64,000 nt of DNA from Terriglobia bacterium. Lineage in GTDB: Bacteria > Acidobacteriota > Terriglobia > UBA7540. The position numbers and the translations under genes are program-made. Positions 15,727 to 24,767 of the stretch are shown piece by piece (the stretch's first letter is position 1; every line of letters starts with the position of its first letter). The stretch spans positions 1 through 64,000 of the forward strand of contig DASTAW010000058.1 of the NCBI GenBank assembly GCA_035712365.1, written 5' to 3'. Below the pieces are notes generated by a model. That model was not told where the DNA came from and ran no database searches. It worked only from the letters and a program-made list of their open reading frames with translations.

Positions 15727-16111
15727 GCCGAAACGCCCGACGACGGACCGGGGCCAACTGGATGCATCGGAGTTGAAAAGGCGTGCAGTAGAGGACGCTT
15801 TCAAGGATGCCGATTCTTATGCCGTCGCCGCAAGATCACACGCCAACACGACCTTTTCAGTTAAGCGAGTCAACCCGGTTTCTTATTTGATGAAGACGAA
15901 ACAATCGCCGGTGTCTGTCGGTTCACAGGAAGGGATTGATGGTGTTCTGGTCCACGCGAATGACAGCCAAGCCACCCTGGTTCTTTCAGACGAGCTGTTG
16001 CAAGTCTCCCTCGCGGATGAGGCTGCCGCTCTGGTGGATGAGCCGATAAGGATATTCCGCGTTTGGGGTCCCTCGCCCTGGGTGGAACAGGTGCTAGCGG
16101 GCAAAGCGTGA
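15710..16111 (+). CDS. Hypothetical protein with TTG start, coupled to AAA+ regulator
   Basis: A 133-residue protein of unknown function. The TTG at 15710 has a strong GGGAG seven bases before it and lies inside the last codons of the AAA+ gene (17-base overlap), which suggests translational coupling. The N-terminal third is charged and probably helical; the C-terminal part (about 75-125) reads as alternating strands with a GVLVHANDSQATLVLSDELLQVSLADEA pattern. No signal peptide, membrane segment or metal motif is seen. No family is recognised. The overlap and ribosome site are the main reasons to regard it as real. Confidence 0.6.
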   Translation: MKNLTEPKRPTTDRGQLDASELKRRAVEDAFKDADSYAVAARSHANTTFSVKRVNPVSYLMKTKQSPVSVGSQEGIDGVLVHANDSQATLVLSDELLQVSLADEAAALVDEPIRIFRVWGPSPWVEQVLAGKA

Positions 16112-16777
16112 GAGTGCGTGGCCCACAAGCGAGACCGTTGCTGGATCGCAGTATTGAGACCTCCTTATTTTACCTGAGTCCGTATCGGTTGATTTCCTTA
16201 CGAGCGCTCACTACCCGATGATCAGTCGTTGAGTAGCATGAGCACGCCAGCAAGCGCCGGTCGAATGATCTGCAAGCAGATGCAAACTGTTTCACCCACT
16301 TTTACTTGCCATTCTCTTCTCGGATCAGAGGCAGAGTATTAGGCGCCATGAGCTTACAGCCGTCGATCATCTCGCGTGCCATGGACATGGAGTGCAATGC
16401 AATTCTCAGGCATGAATGAGTTTGCATGATGTGAAGTTCGCCTCCGGATTCGACCGGCGAGCTCCAGAGGCATTTGTCGATCGCAACCAGCGCCTAAGTT
16501 ACCGCAACAGAGCGGGATAGAAGCGTGGCTCGCCCCAAGGTTTCGAGCGCGGTGCTTTTCGGAAGCTGGCCAAGGTTTGGCAAGTCATGTGCGAGTAGAT
16601 AACTGCACACTTCTTATCGGGTTACCGAGACAGGAGTGGGGCGTTGGGTCTTCCTTCCGAAGAGTTCCCATCGAAGGTCGGGTTCCTTCAGGAATTCTAG
16701 GGCGGAAATCACCTGGCTAGATCGGAAAAAGTCCGACACTTGCTATGCGATCCGGAAGCGAAGAAGAGGAATCACGT
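16112..16777. other. Long non-coding gap before second AAA+ regulator
   Basis: About 666 bases without a supported gene; all frames are short and interrupted. No tRNA, no strong terminator hairpin and no -24/-12 (TGGCAC-N5-TTGC) promoter is visible. The stretch is less GC-rich than its neighbours and probably contains the promoter for the regulator/UpxY/EPS operon. It could also encode a small RNA, for which there is no direct evidence. Confidence 0.4.
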
Positions 16778-17845
16778 ATGGGAACTACGTTGAAGACTTT
16801 TGATGGCTGTCTAACTGCTGGTCAGCCGCTTCCGTCCAGAGGAACTATTGTTGGCCACAGCGAAGGAATGCGGCGGTTATGGCAGATTGCAGAAAAGGTC
16901 GCCGGCGCCAGCGTGCCAATCCTGATCGTGGGAGAAAAAGGAACCGGAAAAGAAGTCGTTGCGCGATTTATCCACAGTTGCAGCCCCGGCGCCAATGCCC
17001 CATTCCTTAAATGGAGTTTGCCGGCTCCGGATGGACCCGCCAGCGACGAAATTGCGTTTCGCCTGGAACCCGAGGGGCTTGGTGACCAGGAAGAGATGAG
17101 CGGGAACGGAAAGTCCCGCCGACGGTTGTGTACCCTCTTTGTTGATGAAGTTCCCGAGTTGGAACCCGAGCGGCAATCGGAGCTGTTGCAGTTGATTGAG
17201 GGATCCCGGCCCTTCATTTCCAGCGATGGCAGAAGCGTTCTGGTTTCGTTGCAGGTCATCGCCACAAGTGCCCGCGATTTGGAGCAGGAAGTGGCCGCCG
17301 GGAAGTTCCGTGCCGACCTTTTTTCCGCCCTCAGCGCGGTGACGTTGCGGTTGCCTCCGTTGCGGGAACGCCGAGAGGATATTCCGCAGCTTGCCGCTTA
17401 TTTCTGGCGGATTTACAGCGAGAGGTTTGGCCGCCAGCCGGCGCCCCCGGACTCTCGCCTGGTCGAACGTCTTCAGCAGCACGCGTGGCCAGGAAATGTT
17501 CGCGAACTGGAAAACGTGATGAAGCGCTACGTGGTTCTGGGGGTCGACGGAATCGAGGGGGCCGGGTCGGCCGAGCCACAGAGGGCGTTTGCCTTCGCAC
17601 CTTCTAACGGCCATTCCGTTTCTTTGAAGCAGGTAAGCCGTGAAGCGGCCCAGGCGCTGGAACGCAAGATCATTCTCCGGACCCTGCAGGAGACTCAATG
17701 GAACCGCCGGCGTACGGCGCGAGCGCTGAATATCAGCTATCGTGCGCTTCTTTACAAGATCAAGGCGGCTGGGCTGCTGCCGGAAGAGTCGAAGGTTGGC
17801 GCACGCAACAGGGAATTTCTGAAGACGAGTGACAAGGCAGCGTGA
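16778..17845 (+). CDS. Second GAFTGA-less AAA+ regulator with Fis-type HTH
   Basis: Paralogue of the protein at 14671, about 355 residues. Walker A GEKGTGKE is at 52-59, Walker B LFVDEV at 120-125, and the arginine-finger region reads FRADLFSALSAVTLRLPPLRERREDIP. The Fis-type helix-turn-helix is at about 285-325 (WNRRRTARALNISYRALLYKIK). As in its paralogue the GAFTGA loop is absent, so classical sigma-54 activation is unlikely. The ATG at 16778 has GAGGA seven bases upstream and is preferred to the in-frame ATG at 16745. Its stop overlaps the UpxY-like gene by 4 bases, tying it to EPS expression. Confidence 0.85.
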   Translation: MGTTLKTFDGCLTAGQPLPSRGTIVGHSEGMRRLWQIAEKVAGASVPILIVGEKGTGKEVVARFIHSCSPGANAPFLKWSLPAPDGPASDEIAFRLEPEGLGDQEEMSGNGKSRRRLCTLFVDEVPELEPERQSELLQLIEGSRPFISSDGRSVLVSLQVIATSARDLEQEVAAGKFRADLFSALSAVTLRLPPLRERREDIPQLAAYFWRIYSERFGRQPAPPDSRLVERLQQHAWPGNVRELENVMKRYVVLGVDGIEGAGSAEPQRAFAFAPSNGHSVSLKQVSREAAQALERKIILRTLQETQWNRRRTARALNISYRALLYKIKAAGLLPEESKVGARNREFLKTSDKAA

Positions 17846-18501
17846 CAGAGGATTGGGACATGGCCCTTTGCAACACTCCTTTTGACAGCAGTGCAGTTTC
17901 GGCGACGAGCAGCATGTGGTACGCGGTACACACTCGTCATCAGCACGAAAAACTGGTTGCCGATATGCTGGCCAACAAAGGGTTTGAGGTATTTCTCCCT
18001 CTTTACTCGGATGTCCGGCAATGGCGGGACCGGACGAAGATGGTGGAATTGCCGCTCTTTTCCTGCTACGTCTTCCTCCGCGGCGATCTTGACCGCAGGC
18101 TCCCCATCCTCACTACGCCCGGAGTTCACGGAATGTTGGTGACGGCGGGCAAGCTGGCAGGAATTCCTGAAGAAGAAATCCAGGCGGTGCGGAGCGTGGT
18201 CGAGAACCGCGTCAGCGTGGAGCCGCACCCATTTCTCAAATGTGGTGACCTCGTCCGGGTGAAGTATGGAGCGCTGCGAGGCATGGAGGGGTTCCTGGTG
18301 CGAAAAAAGGGGCAGACCCGGCTGATTATTTCGGTGGCTCTGCTGGAGAGGTCGGTTGCAGCGGAGGTCGACGCGAGTGCTGTTGAAGCAGTCGCAGGGC
18401 CGCAGGCCGGGACGACGGCCCGATTGGCCCCGGCACGGTTGGCCAGAGGTTGGGGATTCGGAAATGCCTTTCCGGAGCCAGCGCACACGGGCTCTTCGTA
18501 G
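17842..18501 (+). CDS. UpxY-type transcription antiterminator (NusG paralogue)
   Basis: NusG-family elongation factor of about 219 residues. The NGN domain covers about 25-125, with WYAVHTRHQHEKLVADMLANKGFEVFLP and the FSCYVFLRGDLDRR segment. A KOW-like region follows near 150-185 (GDLVRVKYGALRGMEGFLVRKKGQTRLI). Such paralogues prevent premature termination in long polysaccharide operons, which fits the 40 kb of genes that follow. The GTG at 17842 overlaps the preceding stop (GTGA); an ATG at 17860 with GAGG eight bases upstream is an equally good start. The last 40 residues past the KOW region are Ala/Arg-rich and unusual. No ops-like recruitment site was identified. Confidence 0.9.
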   Translation: MTEDWDMALCNTPFDSSAVSATSSMWYAVHTRHQHEKLVADMLANKGFEVFLPLYSDVRQWRDRTKMVELPLFSCYVFLRGDLDRRLPILTTPGVHGMLVTAGKLAGIPEEEIQAVRSVVENRVSVEPHPFLKCGDLVRVKYGALRGMEGFLVRKKGQTRLIISVALLERSVAAEVDASAVEAVAGPQAGTTARLAPARLARGWGFGNAFPEPAHTGSS

Positions 18502-18569
18502 CAGTCTGCAGGCCGCAATTGATGATTTCAATATTCAAGGGTTTTTCGATGCGCGAAGGGAGGCAGGAT

Positions 18570-19691
18570 ATGTCAAGGATATGGGTGTGCCTCGTGGCCC
18601 TCGTGGCTGCGGGGACCCTGAACGCTTCGGCCCAGTCACCCGGCCCTGCCAGCCAGGCGCTCCTAACGTCCGGCATCAGCAATACCAAAATGGAAACCAC
18701 TGACGACTGGAACCGCCGCCTCGATAGCTTGGTCCATTCGGCCCTCTCCAGCGGTCAGAACAGCCCGTCACCGGGTGATTATCGGATCGGACCGGACGAC
18801 CAGCTTCAAGTTACCGTATTTGGCGCGCCCGATCTCAGCCAGGCCGTCCGCGTCGCAGCAGACGGTGATATTTCACTGCCGCTGCTGGGGACGATCAAAG
18901 CCGCTGGACTGACGCCGCGCGAACTCGAGCTGGTCCTGCAGGCGCTGCTTCGCCGCACCTACATGAAGGACCCCCAGGTGACCGTCACAGTCACTGAAGT
19001 GCAAAGCCATAGCGTTTCTGTAATGGGGGCCGTCAAAGCGCCGGGGGTGTTTCAGATTCGCGGGACGAAGACGCTTCTCGAAATGCTCTCCATGGCGCAG
19101 GGACTCTCGCCAGACGCTGGAGACGCAGTGCTGGTAATGCGAGGTGCAGGACTTGACGGGGTTTCACGTCCCATGACTACGAATGCCGGGAGAAAAGCGG
19201 ACTCCACGGGCGCGACTTCGGACGCCCCGCCCTCCGCCGAATCTGCGAAGGCTGGAATGGGGGACACCATTGAGGTCAGCCTTAAGCGCCTGCTTGATTC
19301 GGGAGACTCCAAGTACAACGTCGCAGTCTATCCCGGAGACATCGTCAAGGTCAAAGCCGCGGGAATCGTCTATGTCGTTGGCGACGTCATGCGGCCGGGT
19401 GGATTCCCCATACAGGCCAACGGACACATTACGGTGTTGCAGGCGATTGCCCTCGGCGAGGGGATCGGCCCCGATGCTGACAAAAAGAAGGCCAAGATCA
19501 TTCGGATCGCAGAGAATGGACAGCAAATCGAACTGCCTGTCCGTCTGAACGAGATTCTTAGCGGAAAGACGCCCGATCCCGCGCTCCAGCCCAAGGATGT
19601 TTTGTATATCCCCAAGAATGGAGCAACGTCGGCCGGCAAGGCGGCACTCAGGACGTTCTCACAATGGATCGTTTGGCGCGCAGTTCCATGA
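18570..19691 (+). CDS. Wza-like polysaccharide export protein (SLBB domains)
   Basis: Outer-membrane polysaccharide export protein of 373 residues. The ATG at 18570 follows GGGAGG by six bases and begins a signal peptide (SRIWVCLVALVAAGTLNASAQ). No lipobox cysteine is seen, unlike E. coli Wza. The Poly_export domain starts at about residue 68 (GDYRIGPDDQLQVTVFG), followed by SLBB domains (about 150-220 and 285-345; VVGDVMRPGGFPIQANGHITVLQAIALGEG). It should form the periplasm-spanning and outer-membrane channel together with the Wzc-like kinase encoded 40 bases downstream. Confidence 0.93.
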   Translation: MSRIWVCLVALVAAGTLNASAQSPGPASQALLTSGISNTKMETTDDWNRRLDSLVHSALSSGQNSPSPGDYRIGPDDQLQVTVFGAPDLSQAVRVAADGDISLPLLGTIKAAGLTPRELELVLQALLRRTYMKDPQVTVTVTEVQSHSVSVMGAVKAPGVFQIRGTKTLLEMLSMAQGLSPDAGDAVLVMRGAGLDGVSRPMTTNAGRKADSTGATSDAPPSAESAKAGMGDTIEVSLKRLLDSGDSKYNVAVYPGDIVKVKAAGIVYVVGDVMRPGGFPIQANGHITVLQAIALGEGIGPDADKKKAKIIRIAENGQQIELPVRLNEILSGKTPDPALQPKDVLYIPKNGATSAGKAALRTFSQWIVWRAVP

Positions 19692-19731
19692 GCGAGACGG
19701 TGAATTCCGGGCAGCACTTGGAGACTTTGAT

Positions 19732-22173
19732 ATGACCGAAGAGAATAAAATTCAACTCTACAGAGGCGGAGTCTTGTCAAAGGTCCGGAGGCTTTCGGCG
19801 ACGGTCGTGAACTCAAGCTCGCCAAGCCCCGACGGGGACATTGACCTGAGCTACCTCTTGCGGGTGCTCCGTGACCACTACCGCACAGTCCTGGCTTCCG
19901 GCATTTCAGTAATGCTCTTGGCTCTGCTGATTTCGCTCTGCATGACGCCGGTCTATCGCTCTCAAGCGACCATTGAGGTCAAGGAAGCGACACCAGACAT
20001 CGAGAGTCTGGACCAGTTGCAAAGCCGGAGTGCTGCTCCCAATAACGTCGTCGTGACCGAGGTTGAGACGGAGATCGGGATCCTCAAGAGCGATACTCTG
20101 GCCCGGCAGGTCATCAATCAGGTCCTGCTGGCGAAGGACCCCAACCAGAATTCTGCAGATATTTTCCGCAGCATCTGGCATGGGATCGTCCACTGGTATA
20201 CGGGGTCTGATTCCGACGCTCCCTCCAATCAGGGCACCAGCCCTGCCGCTCAGGCCGGACCGCAGGTTGCTGATGCTGGTTCAGACGCCGCTTCACCCGC
20301 GTCTGCAATGGACCCGAAAGCCTACCAGCGCATCGTGGACCATTTTGAAGCTTCGCTTGCAGTTTCACGCATTGGGAGCAGCCGGCTGGTGACGATCACC
20401 TATGAGGGCAGCGACCCTCGCCTCACGGCCAGGGTCGTAAATGCCGTGGTCGCCGACTACATGCAGTTGCACGAACGCGCCACTGAGAAGTTCACCAAAA
20501 TGCTGGCCCAGCAAGTCCAGGAAGCGAAGGACGAATTGGAACAGTCAGAGCAGAAGATGACGCTCTACGCGCGCCAACACGATCTGCTCTATCTGGAGAC
20601 CAATACGGGCAATACACAGAATATCGTCAGTGAGCGCCTCCGGCAGATTCAGGACCAGTTGACCCAGGCGCAGTCAGACCGCTACCAGAAGGAGTCGCTC
20701 TACAACCTTGTGCAGAAGGGAGACTATGGCTCGCTTCCGGGTGTCTTTGACGACAAGCTCCTCGAGATCCTTACGGAGAAGGTGGCGGACCTCAAGACCC
20801 AATATGCCCAACTGTCGTCTACGTTCACGGACAGCTATCCCAAAGTCAAGGAACTCAAGAGCCAGCTCGCGGTGGCAGAGCAGACCCTGGCTCGTGAGCG
20901 CCAGCGCGCCGCTGGAACGATCACCAACGATTACCTGGCGTCCGTTCGGCGTGAAGCTCTTCTCGCCCATGCGTACCAGGGACAGAAGGATGCTGCCATT
21001 TCGGTGGCCGATCGGTCTACGCAATACAACATATTGAAGCGGAACGCGGATTCCGACAATGCGCTTTACGAGAGCATTCTGCAAAAGGTTAAAGAAGCCA
21101 GCCTGGTTGCCCGGATCAAATCGAACAATGTGAACGTCGTTGATCGTGCTGTGCCGCAATTCCTGCCCGTCAAGCCAAAAATTGTGTTCAATCTGGCACT
21201 GGGCCTCATCCTGGGGCTGGGGCTGGGTCTTGGAATTGCTTTCTTGCGGACGCATTTTGACACTACCTTGAAAACTGTGGAGGAAGTTGACCGCTTCCTG
21301 GGTCTGCCGGCCCTGGCGATGATTCCGGCGGTGGATTCGCTTTCCGAACTCGTTGTGGACGGCAACCATGATAACGGCCACGGTCTGGTGCTCCCTGGGA
21401 TTCTCGATACGACGCAGATGTCAAAGGCCGAGGCTCCCTGGTACCGGATTGATAAACAGATTCAGCAGAAATACTCGCCCTTGGTGGAGGCTTTCCGGAC
21501 CCTCGGAAGCTCCGTGATGTTGGAAGCCGCTGGACGCAAGAGAGTGCTCCGCAGCATCGTTGTCACCAGCTCCCAGCCAGGCGAGGGGAAAACCACGGTT
21601 TCGGTGAACCTGGCGATCGCGCTGGCCCAGCAGGGAAGCCGCGTCATCCTCGTTGACGCTGACCTCCGCCGCCCTGCGGTCCACCGGGCGCTTGGATTCA
21701 GGAACCTACGCGGGCTCTCGAGCTACCTTGGAGGAATGAGCGAGTGGGCTCCCTGCATTTTGCCGGGACTCTCGCCTGGACTTGACACCCTGCCTGCCGG
21801 GCGCTCGGCCAAGAACCCGATTGCTCTGCTTTCTTCGACGCGAATGAGGATCCTGATCAGTGAGCTGCTTGAGGAATACGACTATCTCGTCGTTGATTCT
21901 CCAGCGTTGATGCCTAACCTGATGGACGCCCGCATTCTGGCCGGCCTGGTTGACGGCGCCCTGATGGTGGTTCGAAGCGGCATGGCCCCTCGGGACTATG
22001 TCATCAGGGCGCGCAAGCAATTGAACAACATCATCGGTGTGGTCCTGAACAGCATGGATGTGCGGGCCATGGAGGACTACTACGGCTATGACTCCTACGG
22101 ATATGGCAGCAGCAGCGGAGAAGGCGAGGAAGGTTCCGACCGCACTCCGTATGAGAAGCGCGTAGCCGGATAG
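19732..22173 (+). CDS. Wzc-like polysaccharide copolymerase / tyrosine autokinase
   Basis: Inner-membrane chain-length regulator fused to a BY-kinase, 813 residues. The Wzz domain runs between membrane helices at about 45-70 and 485-505, with a long coiled-coil periplasmic region (about 235-430). The kinase has Walker A SSQPGEGKTT at about 614-623, Walker A' VILVDADLRRP near 641-651 and Walker B YDYLVVDSPAL. A C-terminal tyrosine cluster (EDYYGYDSYGYGSS) provides autophosphorylation sites. The ATG at 19732 has GGAG eight bases before it. Phosphorylation cycles are known to control polymer length and export; a dedicated phosphatase gene is not seen in this window. Confidence 0.95.
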   Translation: MTEENKIQLYRGGVLSKVRRLSATVVNSSSPSPDGDIDLSYLLRVLRDHYRTVLASGISVMLLALLISLCMTPVYRSQATIEVKEATPDIESLDQLQSRSAAPNNVVVTEVETEIGILKSDTLARQVINQVLLAKDPNQNSADIFRSIWHGIVHWYTGSDSDAPSNQGTSPAAQAGPQVADAGSDAASPASAMDPKAYQRIVDHFEASLAVSRIGSSRLVTITYEGSDPRLTARVVNAVVADYMQLHERATEKFTKMLAQQVQEAKDELEQSEQKMTLYARQHDLLYLETNTGNTQNIVSERLRQIQDQLTQAQSDRYQKESLYNLVQKGDYGSLPGVFDDKLLEILTEKVADLKTQYAQLSSTFTDSYPKVKELKSQLAVAEQTLARERQRAAGTITNDYLASVRREALLAHAYQGQKDAAISVADRSTQYNILKRNADSDNALYESILQKVKEASLVARIKSNNVNVVDRAVPQFLPVKPKIVFNLALGLILGLGLGLGIAFLRTHFDTTLKTVEEVDRFLGLPALAMIPAVDSLSELVVDGNHDNGHGLVLPGILDTTQMSKAEAPWYRIDKQIQQKYSPLVEAFRTLGSSVMLEAAGRKRVLRSIVVTSSQPGEGKTTVSVNLAIALAQQGSRVILVDADLRRPAVHRALGFRNLRGLSSYLGGMSEWAPCILPGLSPGLDTLPAGRSAKNPIALLSSTRMRILISELLEEYDYLVVDSPALMPNLMDARILAGLVDGALMVVRSGMAPRDYVIRARKQLNNIIGVVLNSMDVRAMEDYYGYDSYGYGSSSGEGEEGSDRTPYEKRVAG

Positions 22174-22191
22174 GCGATTCGGTTTGGGCCG

Positions 22192-22226
22192 GCAGGCAAG
22201 CCTGCAACCCCATGCAAGGGGTTGCA
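22192..22226 (+). terminator. Overlapping stem-loops after the tyrosine kinase gene
   Basis: GCAGGC-AA-GCCTGC (22192-22205) overlaps a stronger stem TGCAACCCC-atgcaa-GGGGTTGCA (22203-22226; 9 pairs, 6-base loop). The two share bases and are mutually exclusive. No T-run follows, so it is either a Rho-assisted terminator, an RNA-stability element or an attenuator that the UpxY antiterminator could override. Confidence 0.45.
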
Positions 22227-22277
22227 GCAAGGCCCTCGCGGGTAAAAACAGGGTAAGGACCCAGGGCGCTTTATAGG

Positions 22278-22367
22278 GCCACAAGCGGTGTGGCTCAGAG
22301 GGCGGAGCTACGCGCCAGAGGCGCAAGAGCAATCTTTGAGTTCCAGGTCCACTGCCATCCGTGGCAG
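22278..22367 (+). promoter_or_regulatory. Further hairpins in leader of the sugar transferase gene
   Basis: GCCACA-agcgg-TGTGGC lies at 22278-22294 and CTGCCA-tccg-TGGCAG at 22352-22367, with a GGCGC-rich stretch between. Together with the stems at 22192-22226 they make the 260-base gap before the sugar transferase unusually structured. A 5' leader that controls readthrough is plausible but unproven. Confidence 0.4.
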
Positions 22368-22433
22368 CAATCAGCCTGTGCCATTTTCTGCGGGGAGTAG
22401 GACGACCCAAGCTCTTTTTCCCAGGTGAGGCTT

Positions 22434-23576
22434 ATGCCACTTCGTGCTATGCGCAATCAATGGAATCCCGGGGGTACGACTCCATCGTTGCCGGAGGTTC
22501 TCCCGGTTATCGGCGACGGACCTGTCCCCAGTGAAACACGATTCGGAGAACTTCTTTGCTTAGAGCGGAGAAGGGCGGAGCGGTCGCGAAAGCCTTTCCT
22601 GCTGATGCTCCTTGACCTGCGCAAGGTCTTGGTGAACGGCAACAGCGAAAAGGTTGTCGAGAATGTCTGGGCTTCGGCGTGTTCGGCCTCGCGCGAGTCG
22701 GACATCCGCGGATGGTATTTGCAGGGTGCTGTTCTCGGCATCATATTCATTGAAGTGAAGGCCGACGGACCCGTGCCGGTCAGCGACATCATCCATGCCA
22801 AAGTTGTCGCAGCCCTTTCCAGCCGCCTCGAAATCCATGACGTTGAGCGTATCGACATCCGGATGTACCTGCAGCCGGACAGCGCCTCCAACTGGGAAGA
22901 TTGGTCGGGACTCTACCGTGACTTGCGTGAAAGGGATTCAGACAAGAAATTGCATCGCATCGTCAAGAGGGGTCTGGATATCATCGGAAGCGCGACAGCT
23001 CTCCTGGCGCTTGCCCTTCCCATGGCGGTCATTGCCCTGCTCATCAAGTTGACGTCCAAAGGGCCCATTCTGTTCCGGCAATCGCGGGTGGGTTACCGCG
23101 GTGTGCCGTTTACCTTTCTGAAGTTCCGGACCATGCGTCACAGCAATGACGGCGCCGTCCACAAGGAATTCATTCAGAGGTTCATTGCCGGCGAGATGAA
23201 TTCAGCGGGTCAGGCGCCCGTTTACAAGATCACAGACGATCCCCGTATTACTCCGGTCGGAAAGCTTCTGAGGAAGACCAGTCTGGATGAATTGCCGCAG
23301 TTCTGGAATGTGCTGACGGGAGAAATGTCACTGGTGGGACCGCGGCCTCCAATTCCCTACGAGGTTGAATACTACGACATATGGCACAGGCGACGGGTTC
23401 TCGAGGTCAAACCCGGCCTGACGGGTTTGTGGCAGGTCAAGGGACGCAGCCGCACGACGTTCAACGAAATGGTTCGGCTTGACTTGCAGTATGCGAAACA
23501 ATGGTCGGTATGGCTCGACCTGAAGATCCTGTTTGAGACGCCGATCGCCATGATCTCTGGCGACGGAGCTTATTGA
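22434..23576 (+). CDS. Polyprenyl-phosphate sugar transferase with N-terminal extra domain
   Basis: Initiating glycosyl-1-phosphate transferase, about 380 residues. The catalytic part (about 170-380) has one membrane helix ([24 protein letters not shown]), KFRTM, the [22 protein letters not shown] segment and [13 protein letters not shown], all typical of bacterial sugar transferases. It lacks the usual multi-helix N-terminus. Instead residues about 25-165 form a soluble domain with a [23 protein letters not shown] pattern, reminiscent of GGDEF-like folds without the GGDEF signature. The ATG at 22434 is chosen; a GTG at 22425 is in frame. It should transfer the first sugar phosphate onto undecaprenyl phosphate for the repeat unit built by the downstream genes. 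Confidence 0.9.
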   Translation: MPLRAMRNQWNPGGTTPSLPEVLPVIGDGPVPSETRFGELLCLERRRAERSRKPFLLMLLDLRKVLVNGNSEKVVENVWASACSASRESDIRGWYLQGAVLGIIFIEVKADGPVPVSDIIHAKVVAALSSRLEIHDVERIDIRMYLQPDSASNWEDWSGLYRDLRERDSDKKLHRIVKRGLDIIGSATALLALALPMAVIALLIKLTSKGPILFRQSRVGYRGVPFTFLKFRTMRHSNDGAVHKEFIQRFIAGEMNSAGQAPVYKITDDPRITPVGKLLRKTSLDELPQFWNVLTGEMSLVGPRPPIPYEVEYYDIWHRRRVLEVKPGLTGLWQVKGRSRTTFNEMVRLDLQYAKQWSVWLDLKILFETPIAMISGDGAY

Positions 23577-23765
23577 AGATAAATCTTTCCAGTCGGCTGA
23601 ATAAACCTGCAGGTTCCAAACGCACGTGCATCTGGTCCTGGCGTTGATGCAGGCAATGGCAAGCCTGTTTGGTGGCAGGAAGACTGAAGGACCCGCGAAA
23701 TTGACGGAAGGCTCCCTTGAGTTTTCCCTCGGTTCAGCCGGTTCGGACAAAACGGGGGTGTAAAC

Positions 23766-24767
23766 ATGGTTGGCGTTGGAGTAATTGGTTACGGCTATTG
23801 GGGACCCAACATTGTCAGGAATTTGCTGACCCTCGCTGGAGCGAAGGTGGTTGGGATTTGCGACAAGAATCCCGCGGCCCTGCGGCGCGCGGCATCAATC
23901 AATCACGGCACACGGCTGCTGACGGACCCGCAGGAGCTTGTCAGTTCATCTGACGTAGACGCCGTTGCGGTGATTTCGCCGGTTTGGACGCATTATGCGC
24001 TGGCCAAGGCGGCCCTGGAGAATGGGAAGCATGTTTTCGTGGAAAAGCCCTTCACTCGCACGGTAGCTGAGGCTGAGGAACTCATCGAGATTGCTCAGAA
24101 GAAAAACCTGAGGATCATGGTGGACCACACGTTCCTGTTTACGGGCGCCGTCCGAAAAATCCGTGAGTTGATCGACCAGGGAACGCTGGGCACTCTTTAC
24201 TATTACGACTCAATGAGAGTCAACCTGGGGCTGTTCCAGCACGATGTCAACGTCGTCTGGGACCTGGCTCCCCATGACCTCTCCATTCTGGATTACCTGA
24301 TCAGGAAGAATCCCGATGCGATCATCGCTACGGGTGAGCAGCACCTCAACGGCTTTGAGGATGTTGCTTTTATTACGATCTATTTCCCGGGAAACGTGAT
24401 CGCGCATGTCAACGTGAACTGGCTTTCACCCGTCAAGATCCGGACCACCCTGATCGGCGGAGAGAAGAGAATGCTGGTATGGAACGATCTGGAGGCGGAT
24501 GAAAAGATCAAAGTTTACGACAAGGGAGTCGAGATGGGTAACCACGAGGGGGTTTACAACCTGCTTGTGAGCTACCGGTCGGGCGACATGTGGGCGCCCA
24601 AGCTTGAGCAGTGTGAGGCCCTTCGCTCGGAGCTGTCTTATTTCATCAACAGTATCGAGAGCGGCGAAACCCCCTTCAATGATGGAGAGGCCGGCCTGAG
24701 GGTTGTCAGGATGCTCGAGGCGGCAGAGACGTCGCTGAAAAACAAAGGAAAGGCCGTTTATCTATGA
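23766..24767 (+). CDS. WbpB/WlbA-like UDP-sugar 3-dehydrogenase (Gfo/Idh/MocA)
   Basis: NAD-dependent oxidoreductase of 333 residues. The Rossmann motif VIGYGYWGPNIVRN is at about 5-18, EKPFTRT near 95-101, and the WDLAPHDLSILDYL segment carries the catalytic His. The gene is followed with overlap by an acetyltransferase and an aminotransferase, the same trio that oxidises, aminates and acetylates C3 of UDP-N-acetylglucosaminuronic acid in WbpB/E/D pathways. That context makes the 3-dehydrogenase assignment likely, although the superfamily is broad. It shares a 4-base overlap with the next gene. Confidence 0.85.
   Translation: MVGVGVIGYGYWGPNIVRNLLTLAGAKVVGICDKNPAALRRAASINHGTRLLTDPQELVSSSDVDAVAVISPVWTHYALAKAALENGKHVFVEKPFTRTVAEAEELIEIAQKKNLRIMVDHTFLFTGAVRKIRELIDQGTLGTLYYYDSMRVNLGLFQHDVNVVWDLAPHDLSILDYLIRKNPDAIIATGEQHLNGFEDVAFITIYFPGNVIAHVNVNWLSPVKIRTTLIGGEKRMLVWNDLEADEKIKVYDKGVEMGNHEGVYNLLVSYRSGDMWAPKLEQCEALRSELSYFINSIESGETPFNDGEAGLRVVRMLEAAETSLKNKGKAVYL

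Noticed and set aside
16112-16777. Sigma-54 (-24/-12) promoter near the AAA+ regulators
   Set aside because: Partial matches such as TGGCAC at 14650 or GACACTTGCT near 16735 lack correct spacing.
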